Assembly (NCBI RefSeq): GCF_964340395.1
Contig: NC_135571.1
Coordinates: forward strand, 11,040,440-11,100,439
DNA from: Glandiceps talaboti
Taxonomy: Eukaryota > Hemichordata > Enteropneusta > Spengelidae
Length of the DNA: 60,000 bases
Direction: 5' to 3'
In this document: positions 11,441 to 22,513 of the stretch, one piece after another
Position numbering within the stretch: position 1 is the first letter of the stretch
Layout: the number at the start of each line of letters is the position of its first letter
Notes under the pieces: model-generated
What the model saw: the letters and a program-made list of their open reading frames with translations, nothing else
Told to the model about the DNA's origin: nothing
Database searches by the model: none
Translations under genes and position numbers: made by a program

Positions 11441-12458
11441 ACACAATGTGGAGACAATACTCAATTCAAAACAGTGACAAATAAACCATGTCTACAAGAG
11501 TTACATTGCAACATTTTGTCTCTACCTATCACTGATGAATGCTACAAATATGTTCAATGACAATGAGACTTCCACTAAGTAACATAGCGAAAGAGAAAAA
11601 ATGACAACTGGATTAACTTTAAAGGGGAACACACCCCAGGAAATACATTTTCATAAACTATGAATTCTGGAGATTCATTTCATCATTTTACATCACCTAC
11701 AATTACTTGCAATTTCAGAGAAGCATCAAGTTGATCTTGTGTTTTTATAGGGTATCTTTGCTGTGAGACATTGTATCATGGGAGTCAGCAGAAATAATGT
11801 ATTCAAATTGAGCACTGAATATTCATGAGACATGTTTTACATTGAAGGGTATAGGAACTCAGGAGTGACATCCTGGAGTGGCATTCTCTTTTATTGAGGG
11901 CTAGACTGTACTTAGACAAAACTATGATCTTGGATGTAGCTAAATTAGCTAAATGGACAACCCTGTTGTGTTTAACAAATATGACTTTCACTTAGGAATA
12001 TTTTGGGTAATAGTGGACGGCTGTGATCCAACAGTCACAGTGGCTCTAGGACTCTCTGTAAACCCTCCCTATAGAAAAAGTGTTTGCTATGAAAATATTA
12101 TCCAATATTTTGTGAATTTCATGATCAATTAATTACCAATTATCTATTTAATATTACAACTATGGAAATATGCTATTGGCAAACTAAAGACAGACACAAA
12201 CTAAATTGAAGATCAGCAGGCATAACAGTTATTTTAACTTGAACTTGAACTTTGCGATAAAAGTATCACTGTGAGTTTCAATGTTTCCACCAAGACAGAT
12301 TAAGAGAAATGGGTTCCATTCTATGTACAGTATATACTTAGGGTTGAGATCAATAGTTCAATGTTGGATAAAAAACTTAATTCTTACAGACCCCCCTCCC
12401 CCCACTAAATTGGACAGAATTGAAAAATTGCTTCAAACTGCAGAATCAATTTCAAATC

Positions 12459-13410
12459 AGCATGTAATAGTATGTAGTGCTATGAATATAAAGCCAGTAT
12501 GTAGTAGTATGTAGTGCTATGAATATAAAGCCAGTATGTAGTAGTATGTAGTGCTATGAATATAAAGCCGGTATGTAGTGCTATGAATATAAAGCCGGTA
12601 TGTAGTAGTATGTAGTGCTATGAATATAAAGCCAGTATGTAGTAGTATGTAGTACTATGAATATAAAGCCAGTATGTAGTAGTATGTAGTGCTATGAATA
12701 TAAAGCCAGTATGTAGTAGTATGTAGTGCTATGAATATAAAGCCAGTATGTAGTAGTATGTAGTGCTATGAATACAAAGCCAGTATGTAGTAGTATGTAG
12801 TGCTATGAATATAAAGCCAGTATGTAGTAGTATGTAGTGCTATGAATACAAAGTCAGTATGTAGTTGTATGTAGTGCTATGAATATAAAGCCAGTATGTA
12901 GTAGTATGTAGTGCTATGAATATAAAGCCAGTATGTAGTAGTATGTAGTGCTATGAATATAAAGCCAGTATGTAGTAGTATGTAGTGCTATGAATATAAA
13001 GCCAGTATGTAGTAGTATGTAGTGCTATGAATACAAAGCCAGTATGTAGTAGTATGTAGTGCTATGAATATAAAGCCAGTATGTAGTGCTATGAATATAA
13101 AGCCAGTATGTAGTAGTATGTAGTGCTATGAATATAAAGCCAGTATGTAGCAGTATGTAGTGCTATGAATACAAAGCCGGTATGTAGTAGTATGTAGTGC
13201 TATGAATATAAAGCCAGTATGTAGTAGTATGTAGTACTATGAATATAAAGCCAGTATGTAGTAGTATGTAGTGCTATGAATATAAAGCCAGTATGTAGCA
13301 GTATGTAGTGCTATGAATACAAAGCCGGTATGTAGTAGTATGTAGTGCTATGAATATAAAGCCAGTATGTAGTAGTATGTAGTGCTATGAATATAAAGCC
13401 AGTATGTAGT
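12459..13410. repeat. 37-bp minisatellite, ~25 copies
   Basis: The unit is agtatgtagtagtatgtagt followed by gctatgaatataaagcc. Some units lack one gtagtagtat block (25 bp). The array is bracketed by inverted repeats at ~12337-12378 and ~13605-13648 (gagatcaatagttcaatg and its complement), so it lies inside a larger inverted-repeat unit. Confidence 0.93.
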
Positions 13411-13647
13411 GAGGAAAAATAGTTCTTTTGTTGACACTTTATTTTAGTGCCATGCATTTACTATACCAAAGATTCTTCCTTTTCTCACTTTGATAAAAGA
13501 AATATTTGTATTCAGGGATGCTAAACATCCATTAAAAGTAAAATCAATTTTGTAGGGCGAGAACTAAAATGGCTCAAAACCCCCCACCCACTAAAGTAAA
13601 AGAATTTAGTTTTTTATCCTACATTGAACTATTGATCTCACCCCTTA

Positions 13648-14222
13648 TGGGGAGAACATAATCTGATTGAAATCTAATGTGGGAATACAGCTCAATTCCT
13701 TTACCTATCTCTATTTCCTTTTATATTTAGATATTATCCCCAATAGTTTTCTTCATTCAACCATGGAAAAAATATGAGTGACCTAAGGGGCCCTTGTCAC
13801 TACGCGTCGCTAGACGAATAGTGCATAGTGACAATCCTTAGGTCATGAGTATTTTCCGGCTGAATGAAGAAAAATATTGGGGAATAATATAATTATACCA
13901 TTGGCAGTAATATTTTTTAAAAACAGGGAAAATAATGACAATTTTGAGCATTTTGACTCATATTTTGAACACAGTAGAACCAGTGACACACGTCGTGAAA
14001 TAGACACATGCTGTCATGACATAGAACGACCAGAGTATATATCCCATATTTTTTGTTGAACCTGGCTAGTACATGATGGTATGTTCTTTATGAAGGCGCT
14101 CACTCCCAGAGCAACAAAATTGAAAACAAACCCCACTATGTCATACAAAGTCAAGAGTTAAGAGAAGTAACTGAGCTGTATTTCCACACCTGATTTTAAT
14201 TAGATTGGGGAGAACACACATA
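13648..14222. mobile_element. Inverted-repeat element with nested hairpin
   Basis: Outer arms ~13648-13705 and ~14158-14222 share ggggagaaca, aatctgattgaaat-type and aatacagctca blocks in inverted orientation. Inside is a tight palindrome at 13731-13891 (ccccaata...tattgggg; agtgaccta...taggtca) that looks like a second inserted MITE. No coding potential. Confidence 0.6.
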
Positions 14223-15149
14223 TCTATAGAAGAGGAAAATAGTAGCCAACCATATCTATATTATCATATTTATATGACTTTAATATTTCTCTCAAATTTT
14301 GAATTTGAATGTCAAAGTAAAGTTGTCATATACGAACACTGATAAACAATAAAATTTTTGTAAAATATACTAAAATGTCTGTATTATGAATGCAGCAAAT
14401 AACGCTTTGGGGTTTAAGTATTATTAGTCAGAATCCAATTATTACAAGTATGCATCATCATTATATATGTATAGGTGATTATTTCCACTGAAGTATGCGC
14501 ATACCAATGTATTAGCACTGCAATACCAAAAAACATTACTGCATACATGTATGCAAATGATATGCAAATGATGGAGGAATTGTTCCATATACACGAAAGT
14601 ATGAGATCGTACAGTATGATTTACAGAAATTTGCTTTTTCAGATAAAATATGTACTAAAAATATAACCCCATTCTGTGTGAGTACCAGTGTTGGTACACA
14701 GGGTTATTTGCACACCTACTTGCAGTGTTTTCTGCTGCACTTTCATGACCTACAAGCAGAAGTGCAAATACCCCAAGTATGCCACACCTGCATTCATGTA
14801 TCAGGGATTATGTCATAATATTTTACATTGTCACTGCGACACTCTCACAGATTAACAAATAATGTAGTGTAATAAAATAATAATTTTCAAGGTTACATTA
14901 ATAAGTAAACTGAACTACACTGAAAAGATTGCCAACAACCATGAACTTATTTAATCTACCATCAACGAAATGTGAAATTAAATTTTGCAATTATTTAACT
15001 TTTAACCGATTTACATCAATTTTTTTATACTTCATTATAACCGTCTTAGACATATTTATTGGCTTAAATTATCAAAATCTCATCACCTTAAAGATTTATC
15101 AATCATCATTGTCAATGAAATTCAACTGATTTTTAAAATTTGTATATAA

Positions 15150-15585
15150 CTAAAACAGTGAGGGATCGCCGAAAGACTGTGCATATCATACACATTTTAT
15201 GTTCACTAAGAATAATTTAGATAGATAAGAAACAGGATTCACACAGACCACTCAATACAAATGTAACAACATCATCTGACCCCTACTGATACACAGACAT
15301 ACACATATCGTCCTTGGAACAAACAAGCTATTGAAAGTCATTGCATTATAGGCTCAGATTTTGACACATACAAGTACAAGTGTATTGATTCAATGTTACA
15401 AGTGATATGTGTGTGCACATACAGTGCTCACTTGTTGGCAGGAGTGTGGCATACTTGTTTATATTTGTATTGAGTGGTATGTGGGAAGCCTGTTTCTTAT
15501 CTATCTAAATCGTTCTTAGGAAACATAAAATGTGTATGATATGCACAGTCGTTTGGCAATTCCTCGATGTTTTAGCTGTAATAAT
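15150..15585. mobile_element. ~435-bp MITE with ~110-bp inverted arms
   Basis: Left arm ~15150-15262 and right arm ~15458-15585 are inverted copies sharing gactgtgcatatcatacaca, ttagatagataagaaacagg and ccactcaatacaaat. Arms are roughly 85-90% identical by eye. I could not define the target duplication. Confidence 0.72.
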
Positions 15586-15780
15586 GTTACTTTACAAAAC
15601 TAAGTACATGTGCATTTATAAGTAGATTGACAACTTGTGCTATGACTAAATCTATCTGTACACAAAAAAGATACATACATAATTAACCCCCCACCCCCAC
15701 CCCTCCCCTCCAATACACTTATAAATAGGTAAGGATAGCATGAATTGCTTTAATTTCTGCATTTCTGTGTATGTTTGTAA

Positions 15781-16123
15781 AAGTGACCATATGGGTGAGG
15801 ATTGCATACTATTTCAGATTTTTAATTTATAAACCATTTTTACCATGGCTTCCTACTTGAAAAATCGATATGAAACATATCCTGAATATTTGGTTGTAAC
15901 TCAATAAATTACAGAAGATATATTAATATGTAAAATGCTGTTACTGAACGTACAATAACAAACTTTTTACACACTTTTGACCTTTTTGCAATGTATTGAG
16001 TTCCAAACACAGACTTGCCATATGTTGTTTCACATTGATTTTTCATGTAGGAAGCCAGGATAAAATTGTTTTATAAATTAAAAATCCAAAATAAATACTC
16101 AATCCTCATCCATATGGTCACTT
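15781..16123. mobile_element. 343-bp PIF/Harbinger-like MITE (TAA target)
   Basis: Termini AAGTGACCATATGG and CCATATGGTCACTT are perfectly inverted and flanked by TAA at 15778-15780 and 16124-16126, the 3-bp TWA duplication typical of PIF/Harbinger. Subterminal blocks (gaggattg..tact, atggcttcctacttg) are also inverted. A related copy lies in DERA intron 7 (37118-37440). Confidence 0.8.
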
Positions 16124-16358
16124 TAATACGAAAGTTCTCAAATTTTTTCAGAAATTTCCACAAAGAATTGAACTTTGATATCATCACCTCGTTATGCAGA
16201 AATCATTCATTTTATGTCATTCAGGGGTCCTACTCAAGAGAAAATTATCAAATAAATTACATGAAGAGCATACACATTTCATTACGCTCTTTTAAATAAC
16301 ACAACATTTCTTATCCTTCAAAAAATTTGGCATCGATTTATATGTGGCAAGCTAACAT

Positions 16359-16364
16359 TTAATA
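16359..16364 (-). terminator. Possible ATTAAA poly(A) signal of TMEM138
   Basis: The complement reads ATTAAA about 200 bp beyond the TMEM138 stop. Inference from position only. Confidence 0.3.
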
Positions 16365-16559
16365 TTATATTCTTTATCATCGTAAAGAAGCAGCTAAAAC
16401 AAACATTTACAAAAATATAAACAAAAATATGATTTTAAAGTGATGGGTACTGTACAATTTTCATGTCAAACATTGACTGAGTATAAAATCACATTGACTT
16501 ATTGTTAACAAAAATACTGACTGACATGGTACATGTAACGATGAACTGTTCCTGGACGG

Positions 16560-19213
16560 TTACCGCCTTCGTTCAAACTGTCGTCGTAACCATGCCGAAT
16601 CTTGATAGAATCGAGGATCTCCAAGACGATAAGATGTCCTCTTGTAGAAATAGTAATAAAATACAGCAACTGAAAAAAAGTAAAGTATCGAAATTTAGCT
16701 TTTTTAAAGGCCCATTATTCAGTCCCAGGCTTTTATACTTGTACTAACTTATCAATGGAGGCATGATTATTTTTCTGTTCAGGACCAACATTTTCTATAG
16801 CTCTGTCAGAAAACTGTTTTACCGATATTTTAAAGCCTAATAAAAAATGAGTTGTATGGGTCAAATCCTAATCCATGGATCAGTGGTGTAGACTTTATAT
16901 ACTCATTACAGTTGAAAAAAAATGTTCACCGAAGTTATGCAATTAGGTCTGACGAGATTTATGGAATGCATATGATTTGATATCCCGTTGTCATAGTAAT
17001 AGCAGTGTTTCAATGATGTACATAGTGTAAGTAGGTCTTACAACAAGATTTTAACACTTACCAACTCTTTGGAATACATATAATGTCTGATAATCCGTTG
17101 TCATGGTAATAGCAGTGTTTCAATGATGTAACTACATTGTATAATTAGGTCTTAGCAAATTAAACACTTACCAACTTCATGGAATACATATAATTTGATA
17201 TCCTGCTGTCATAGTAATCAGTGTTTCAATGATGTACATAGTGAAACTTTAACACATGCTTTGAAATACATATAACGTCTGATATCCTGTTGTCATAGTA
17301 ACCACAGTACCTCAACTATGTAACTACATAGTGTAAGTAGGTCTTACAACAAGATTTTAACACTTACCAACTCTTTGGAATACATATAATGTCTGATATC
17401 CTGGTGTCCATATATATGCATTGACTTCATCCCATCGTAATGACTGCAAGAAAAATACACACATGTATATCATTATCAACATCATCATATAATTTACTAT
17501 ATAATATTACATGTAAGAGATGCCTAGATTCCCTGTGTTATTGTATTGAGCAGTAGGTTTGCAAAATCTACATTAGTTTCCTACACAAAGTTCATTTATT
17601 GAGCTTGTGTGACATTGTGCGATTGTCCCTAAGTATTTTAACAGGGGTTACCCATCAGAATTGTAAAAAAGTCCATCCATACATCCCCCTCCAGGTGTTC
17701 TGGAGTATTAATATTATAATCAGCTAGGCTACATACTTACCATGGTCCATGTATGTGGACCAATACATAACAACATGTAATTAGTAACACTGAAGTAAAG
17801 CACTTTCTCTATGTGATATACTTGTTTATAGGATCGATACTGTTTCAATTGGTTTATTTTAATACAAGCCTAGCATGTGGCCTTTCTAATGTGGTCAATT
17901 AGCAAATGAAACAGTATACTTTTACACTTGATATGGACGCTATACACAATTGATTACATCAAGAAAACGCTTTACTTTGGTGTTATGGGTTGTGTAAATT
18001 GAGTGAAGTGTGAAGTTAGATTCACTAACGCACATACAGACAACAACAATTTCTTAAGGCTCCTTCAGGTGTGTCTACAGTGCTAATATTATCATCAGCT
18101 AGGTCTACTTACCATGGTCCATATGGAGACCAATACACAGCATGAAATACAACAACCCATAACACCAAAGTAAAGCATTTTCTGTATGTACCACAATCAT
18201 TTATAACCTCAATATCAAGTGTAAAAGTAGACTGTTTAATTTGCTAATTGACCACATTAGAAAGGCCACATGCTGGGCTTCTAAATAAACCAATTGAAAC
18301 AGTATACTTTTACACTTGATATGAATGCTATAAATGAATGTGAAAAAGTGCTTTACTTCGGTGTTACTGGTTGTAAATTGAATGCTATAAATGAGTGTAG
18401 CAGATACAGAAAGAAGTGCTTTACTTCAGTGTTACTGGTTGTAATATGAATGACGAGTGTTAACTTAGATTCACTAACACACATACAGAAAACAACGAAG
18501 GCCCTTCAAGGTGTGTCTAGAATGCTAATATTATAATCAACTAGGTGTACTTAACAGTGTTTTGTTAAGGGCGGTAAGTTAGTACGTAAAATCTGCCGGG
18601 GTTCCCATATCATTTTACCTGGGTTCCCAACCAAAATTATGATAGATTGTATGGGAAACACTGCCAGTTCTACCTCCCCCCCTTTCTGTTAATGGGGTTC
18701 CCCAACCTTAGCAAAGACACACTGACTTACCATGGTCCATACATGTAAACCAATACACAACATGAAATAAATAAAGAGGATGAACACAGCCAACTTGAAT
18801 TTGCCAATCAGAAGACTAACAAGACCAGCTTGGAATACGTAAGTATTGAAAAACATCAGAAACATAACTATAGCAGCAAATATGATACAGATGTCTTGGA
18901 TTCTGTACAGAGAAAAAAACACAATAGTAAAATTACATTTCTATATTAGCAAGGTCACTATAGAACCACAATTAACACCTTGAGTAACAGGATTGACTAG
19001 ACGGAATAGTATGAAGATAATGTAGTACGGAATACGGTCCATCAGGAACTAGACTAGAGATATGTATGATTGCACTCAAAATATTGTGACATCATTGATA
19101 GTGTGCTAACTGTTGAAAAGAAGTGTGTTCCTTCTATGTACTTTGATTTGATTGAGTTCAAACTAAGAGACACAATGGTTTGATGCTGCTATACAACGTA
19201 ACTACATCAGTTT

Positions 19214-19250
<37 letters not shown>

Positions 19251-20074
19251 AGATATGTCAATTATGCAGCTACATGTAACTGTAACTTGTAAGTTTGGTT
19301 TCCTTGCTCTCAATCGAACATGACTACATATTTCCAGACTAACTGAGTCGGAGTAAACCCTAGACTGTAAGATACTGTGTTGTTCAACCCTCTCAGTGCT
19401 GCGAGTGCTGAATGATAGCATAGCAATGTATCTCACAGACTAAGTAAACTCTTTTGCCATTTATCTCTGTCTGAATACATATACAATTTACAGTTTATCT
19501 TTGACAATTTGCTACCTTAGTGTCAGTTTGTTAAACACTGGCCTAGACAGGGCTTGAAATTAACTTTTTTCCTTGGTAGTCCCAGTGAGCTACCAAGTTC
19601 AGAAAGTGGTAGCCCAAGGATGGTGACTTGTAGTCCTATATTCCTGAACTGAAAACAGAATTCCTATATTGGAAATACATGTATGTGTGTTATAATGTAC
19701 GTAAAATCTTCCATCCTTGAAACCATACATAATCAGTGATAGCCTGAGTGGGCTACCACCTGCAAATTGTAGTAGCCCCATGACAAGAATTAGTAGTCTG
19801 TGGACACTGTGGAATACTGCTAATTTCGAGCCCTGTCTTAGGCATTAACCCTTCCACTTACTAACACAAGCTGATGTGGTGTTAGTGCAAGCCTAGTGGG
19901 TAATTATCCAAAATACATCAAAAACATAAAAATCAGACGTAATACTCACATGTAAAGCACCAAGAGAGCTACATTGCTGAACCTCAGTAACTCACTGAAT
20001 GAGTTGACAAATAAATCCACAAATAGTAGAAATAGTTGTAGGTAAAGAACCGGACGATAATTACTGATATGCAT
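16560..20074 (-). CDS. TMEM138: TMEM138, ciliary transition-zone transmembrane protein, 4 coding exons
   Basis: Exons on the minus strand, 20074-19950, 18902-18731, 17443-17368 and 16669-16560, join at GT-AG junctions to 160 aa (human 162). Diagnostic stretches are [11 protein letters not shown] (21-31), [15 protein letters not shown] (56-70) and [15 protein letters not shown] (139-153), which align colinearly with vertebrate TMEM138. Four hydrophobic segments lie at about 8-26, 34-60, 78-98 and 114-133. The human protein acts in ciliogenesis at the transition zone and is mutated in Joubert syndrome 16. A 5' UTR intron is likely: a strong acceptor ends at 20261 (exon from 20260) and a donor (caag/gtaata) follows 21434. 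The gene is head to head with DERA. All junctions keep frame, so the model is secure. Confidence 0.95.
16930..17345. repeat. Tandem partial duplications of the TMEM138 exon 3 end
   Basis: Blocks at ~16960-17030, ~17060-17135, ~17168-17245 and ~17265-17345 repeat 'cttaccaactctttggaatacatataatgtc'-type sequence (the complement of the exon 3 end plus donor) joined to 'gttgtcatagtaat..cagtgtttcaatgatgta'. Only the copy at 17368 continues into an intact exon; the others are non-coding. Confidence 0.6.
17784..17985. mobile_element. ~200-bp MITE, copy A
   Basis: Ends TAACACTGAAGTAAAGC and GCTTTACTTTGGTGTTA are inverted. The interior contains gaaacagtatacttttacac and ttgatatgga. It is the inverted counterpart of copy B and lies in TMEM138 intron 2. 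Confidence 0.65.
18159..18366. mobile_element. ~208-bp MITE, copy B (opposite orientation), plus partial copy C
   Basis: Ends TAACACCAAAGTAAAGC and GCTTTACTTCGGTGTTA; shares the interior with copy A. A further solo end (gtgctttacttcagtgttac) is at ~18408-18430. Confidence 0.65.
18570..18715. repeat. Dispersed 'attttactggggttccc' repeat, copy 3
   Basis: Full-length match to 11290-11440, abutting TMEM138 exon 2 on its intron side. Confidence 0.6.
18976..19055. mobile_element. Solo arm of the 391-bp MITE family
   Basis: Contains ccttgagtaacaggattgac, gtagtacggaatacggtcc and atcaggaactagac, matching the right arm of 4120-4510. The partner arm is missing. Confidence 0.65.
19217..19251. repeat. 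(CAA)n microsatellite
   Basis: Pure caa run in TMEM138 intron 1. Confidence 0.95.
19361..19442. mobile_element. 82-bp MITE with 9-bp target duplication
   Basis: Termini TAGACTGTAAGATAC and GTATCTCACAGACTA are inverted. Flanks AGTAAACCC (19352-19360) and AGTAAACTC (19443-19451) agree at 8 of 9 bases. Same termini and size as the nested copy at 34148-34230. A 9-bp duplication suggests a Mutator-like mobilising enzyme. Confidence 0.7.
19544..19843. mobile_element. ~300-bp MITE with CAGGGCT-type ends
   Basis: Ends GCCTAGACAGGGCTTGAAAT and ATTTCGAGCCCTGTCTTAGGC are near-perfect inverted repeats. Inner inverted pairs (gctaccaagt.., gggctaccac) support a foldback structure. CAGGGCTCGAAATT-like ends are common in animal hAT elements, but no clean 8-bp duplication is seen. 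Confidence 0.6.
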
Positions 20075-20350
20075 TCTGATTTCAGCCCAAATTGTCTCTT
20101 AAATTAAATAATACCAAATAAACTTGGTGATGATTTCTGGTGAATCTTGGTTTGATTTACATAGTTTTATATCAAATGATTCACAGTGCTGGACGGAATA
20201 TTTGAGATAATGTGGGTCTTCGTCACGTCAACGGTTTTCACATGAATACTGCTAAAATATCTGAAAATGAAAAAAAAAGTATTACTGTCTGTCAAATGGA
20301 GAATGTTTCCTTTCGCTACATTGTATATCATAAATGATAATATCATGGAT

Positions 20351-20470
20351 GGTCAAATAGTTAGCATGGCTGGATCGCAATCTGTAGGTTCGAGACTCAT
20401 CGCAGCCATTCGTTTCTGAACAGCTAAAGTCCTTGGGCAAGATCTGAACCACAATTGTGCCTCAGTCAAC
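20351..20470 (+). mobile_element. tRNA-derived SINE
   Basis: Pol III A box-like TAGTTAGCATGGCTGG (20360) and B box-like GGTTCGAGACTC (20387) are spaced as in a tRNA gene. A non-tRNA body follows (agtccttgggcaagatctga, then gtgcctcagtcaacccagctg). No tRNA cloverleaf is evident, so this is a SINE rather than a functional tRNA. It lies in the predicted 5' UTR intron of TMEM138. Confidence 0.6.
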
Positions 20471-20768
20471 CCAGCTGTATAATTTGGGACCTGGTAGGAT
20501 AGAGGTTGAAATGTGAATGCTTTAATCCTATGTGTACCCAAGTCAACCCAGCTGTATAATTAGGGACCTGGTAGGATAGAGGTAGTAATGTGAATGCTTT
20601 AATTCTATGTATACCCAAGTCAACACAGCTGTATAATTGGGAACCTGGTATGATAGAGGTTGCAATGTGAATGATTTAATTCTATGTGTACCCTAGTCAA
20701 CCCAGCTGTATAATTGGGAACCTGGTAGGATAGAGGTTGCAATGTGAATGATTTAATACTATGTGCTT
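20462..20768 (+). repeat. ~77-bp minisatellite, 4 copies, grown from the SINE tail
   Basis: Each unit begins gtcaacccagctgtataatt and continues through ggtaggatagaggt and gtgaatgctttaat to the next unit. The first unit is the 3' part of the SINE. Confidence 0.85.
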
Positions 20769-21434
20769 CTGCAATAGATTATATGTTCCCCAGGGAGTTG
20801 AAGTATAAAAGGTCATTATGCCATTATCAGATCATGCCAGGGGTAAGAATTATAAATGCTTCGAGTAGTGTCGTAAAGTGATAATATAAAATCTATCATC
20901 TACGTTGACATTATTATAATATTATTATTGCAAAAGCTATTTATTGATAGTGAACATTCTGTAGAAACACTTTGAAAGTGTGGGGGTAGCTTTTAAGTAC
21001 TTTTACAATGTCTGACTAGTTATGGAAAACTATTAGTCAGTAGGAACGGGAAGGTTTGTAAATTGTATCGTTTCAGACGAGTGGTTGTGATCCATGATGG
21101 CAACCACAGTGACTACAGTCACAGCGCTGTCAAGTTGTAACTAACGGTTATTGGGTTAAACCGTACGTCTATTTGAGTATCAAATTGAAAGCCAGGGAAA
21201 AACTAACCCTTTCAGTACCCGTCTATGGAGTAGTAGAAACATTCCGACGATCGAGATTGTCATGAACAATCCGTACATGGTAAGTGTAATGTAAAGAACT
21301 CGAGTTTTACGTTACAGTAAAAACAACAAATGAATTAATGTTTACGATTCAACGCCCAGATAGAATTTCCTCTGAAATCGGCGATATTGCAAGTATGATA
21401 AAAATCAGGCTGAAGGAAAAAAATAGATATTACC

Positions 21435-21802
21435 TTGAGGTTTTTCACCCTGAAGTAACCAGTCATTGGCATTCACAGTCGAAATGATATAAAAAGTTTA
21501 CGATTTCAAACGACATAAAACAAATTGTCAAAGACCGCCATGTTGAAATATGAGTAGACGCATGCGCACTGTTGTTGTGTACTTCTCGCGAAACATGAGA
21601 TTGCGCGAGAGCAAGCAAGGTTTCGTCCACATTTTTTTGAAAAATAAACTGGCTTTTCTGTTGTCTGTATCGCACTTAATTATATAAATAAAATTATCAG
21701 AAAAAGTCTAAACTTTTCAAAATAGTTTAATCATACTGAGACGACTTTTAATATGTAGGTCACAACAATCTCACCTTTGACCCGAGAGTTGATGAGTGCA
21801 AC
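21435..21802. promoter_or_regulatory. Divergent TMEM138/DERA promoter region
   Basis: This segment separates the inferred TMEM138 5' exon donor (21434) from DERA ATG 21803. It contains CGCATGCGCA at 21559-21568 (an NRF1-type palindrome) and TTCTCGCGAA at 21583-21592 followed by GCGCGAGA, related to the TCTCGCGAGA core promoter element. No TATA box fits either gene. Both genes probably start within ~21550-21780, but start sites are not resolvable from sequence. Confidence 0.6.
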
Positions 21803-22391
21803 ATGGCGGGACTAAATCCAGGGATAGATCTTGGTACGTAGTTTCAGCTTATAAAACGTCCTTTTGGACTCAGTTTTAAATCGCTAATGACTGAAGTTTT
21901 AGACAGACGATTGGCTTTACAATCTTGAAAAATAGTTTGTTTTTCTCAACTTATTTGTGTTTTATAAAACTTCAAAGTTGAACCATGTTTGGTACGCGAT
22001 GCGACTGTTTGAACAGGACACTTCACGCTCCGCTTATTGTCAGACGATCGCGATCGTTATCCACGTACACGGCACAAAGGTTGATAGATTTATAGATCGT
22101 TGGTGAAATAATAAGGTCATCAATATTCCATAACTTATCACAACTCCCAATGTTCACACTTAGTTTGTAAAGACTATTATCACCACCATCACCATATCAT
22201 CATATCATCATCATTACTATCACAGGTACTCGAATCAATCTGTATGATTAAAAAAAAAAATATGTATGATAAATAAGACTTTACCATACATTTTAAAAAA
22301 ATCATACAGATTGAATCGGGTACCTGTGATCACTATCATTTCATTATGATAGTCTTGACGTCTCGTCATAATCATCATCATTGTCGCGTCG

Positions 22392-22444
<53 letters not shown>

Positions 22445-22451
22445 GACATCG

Positions 22452-22513
<62 letters not shown>

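Larger units (their letters stand above)
17690..18560. repeat. Tandem segmental duplication in TMEM138 intron 2 carrying exon 2 end fragments
   Basis: Three copies of 'gtgctaatattat.atcagctagg' are at ~17705, ~18080 and ~18520. The first two continue into 'cttaccatggtccat' and 'accaatacac' (17740-17770, 18110-18140), the complement of the real exon 2 3' end and donor at 18725-18770. The copied exon pieces are short and off frame. Confidence 0.65.

Noticed and set aside
11741-11800. Exon-like segment after 'aatttcag' near 11719
   Set aside because: Very short, weak donor and no recognisable peptide.
20353-20400. Functional tRNA gene
   Set aside because: A- and B-box-like motifs exist but no acceptor stem or cloverleaf can be formed; better explained as a SINE head.
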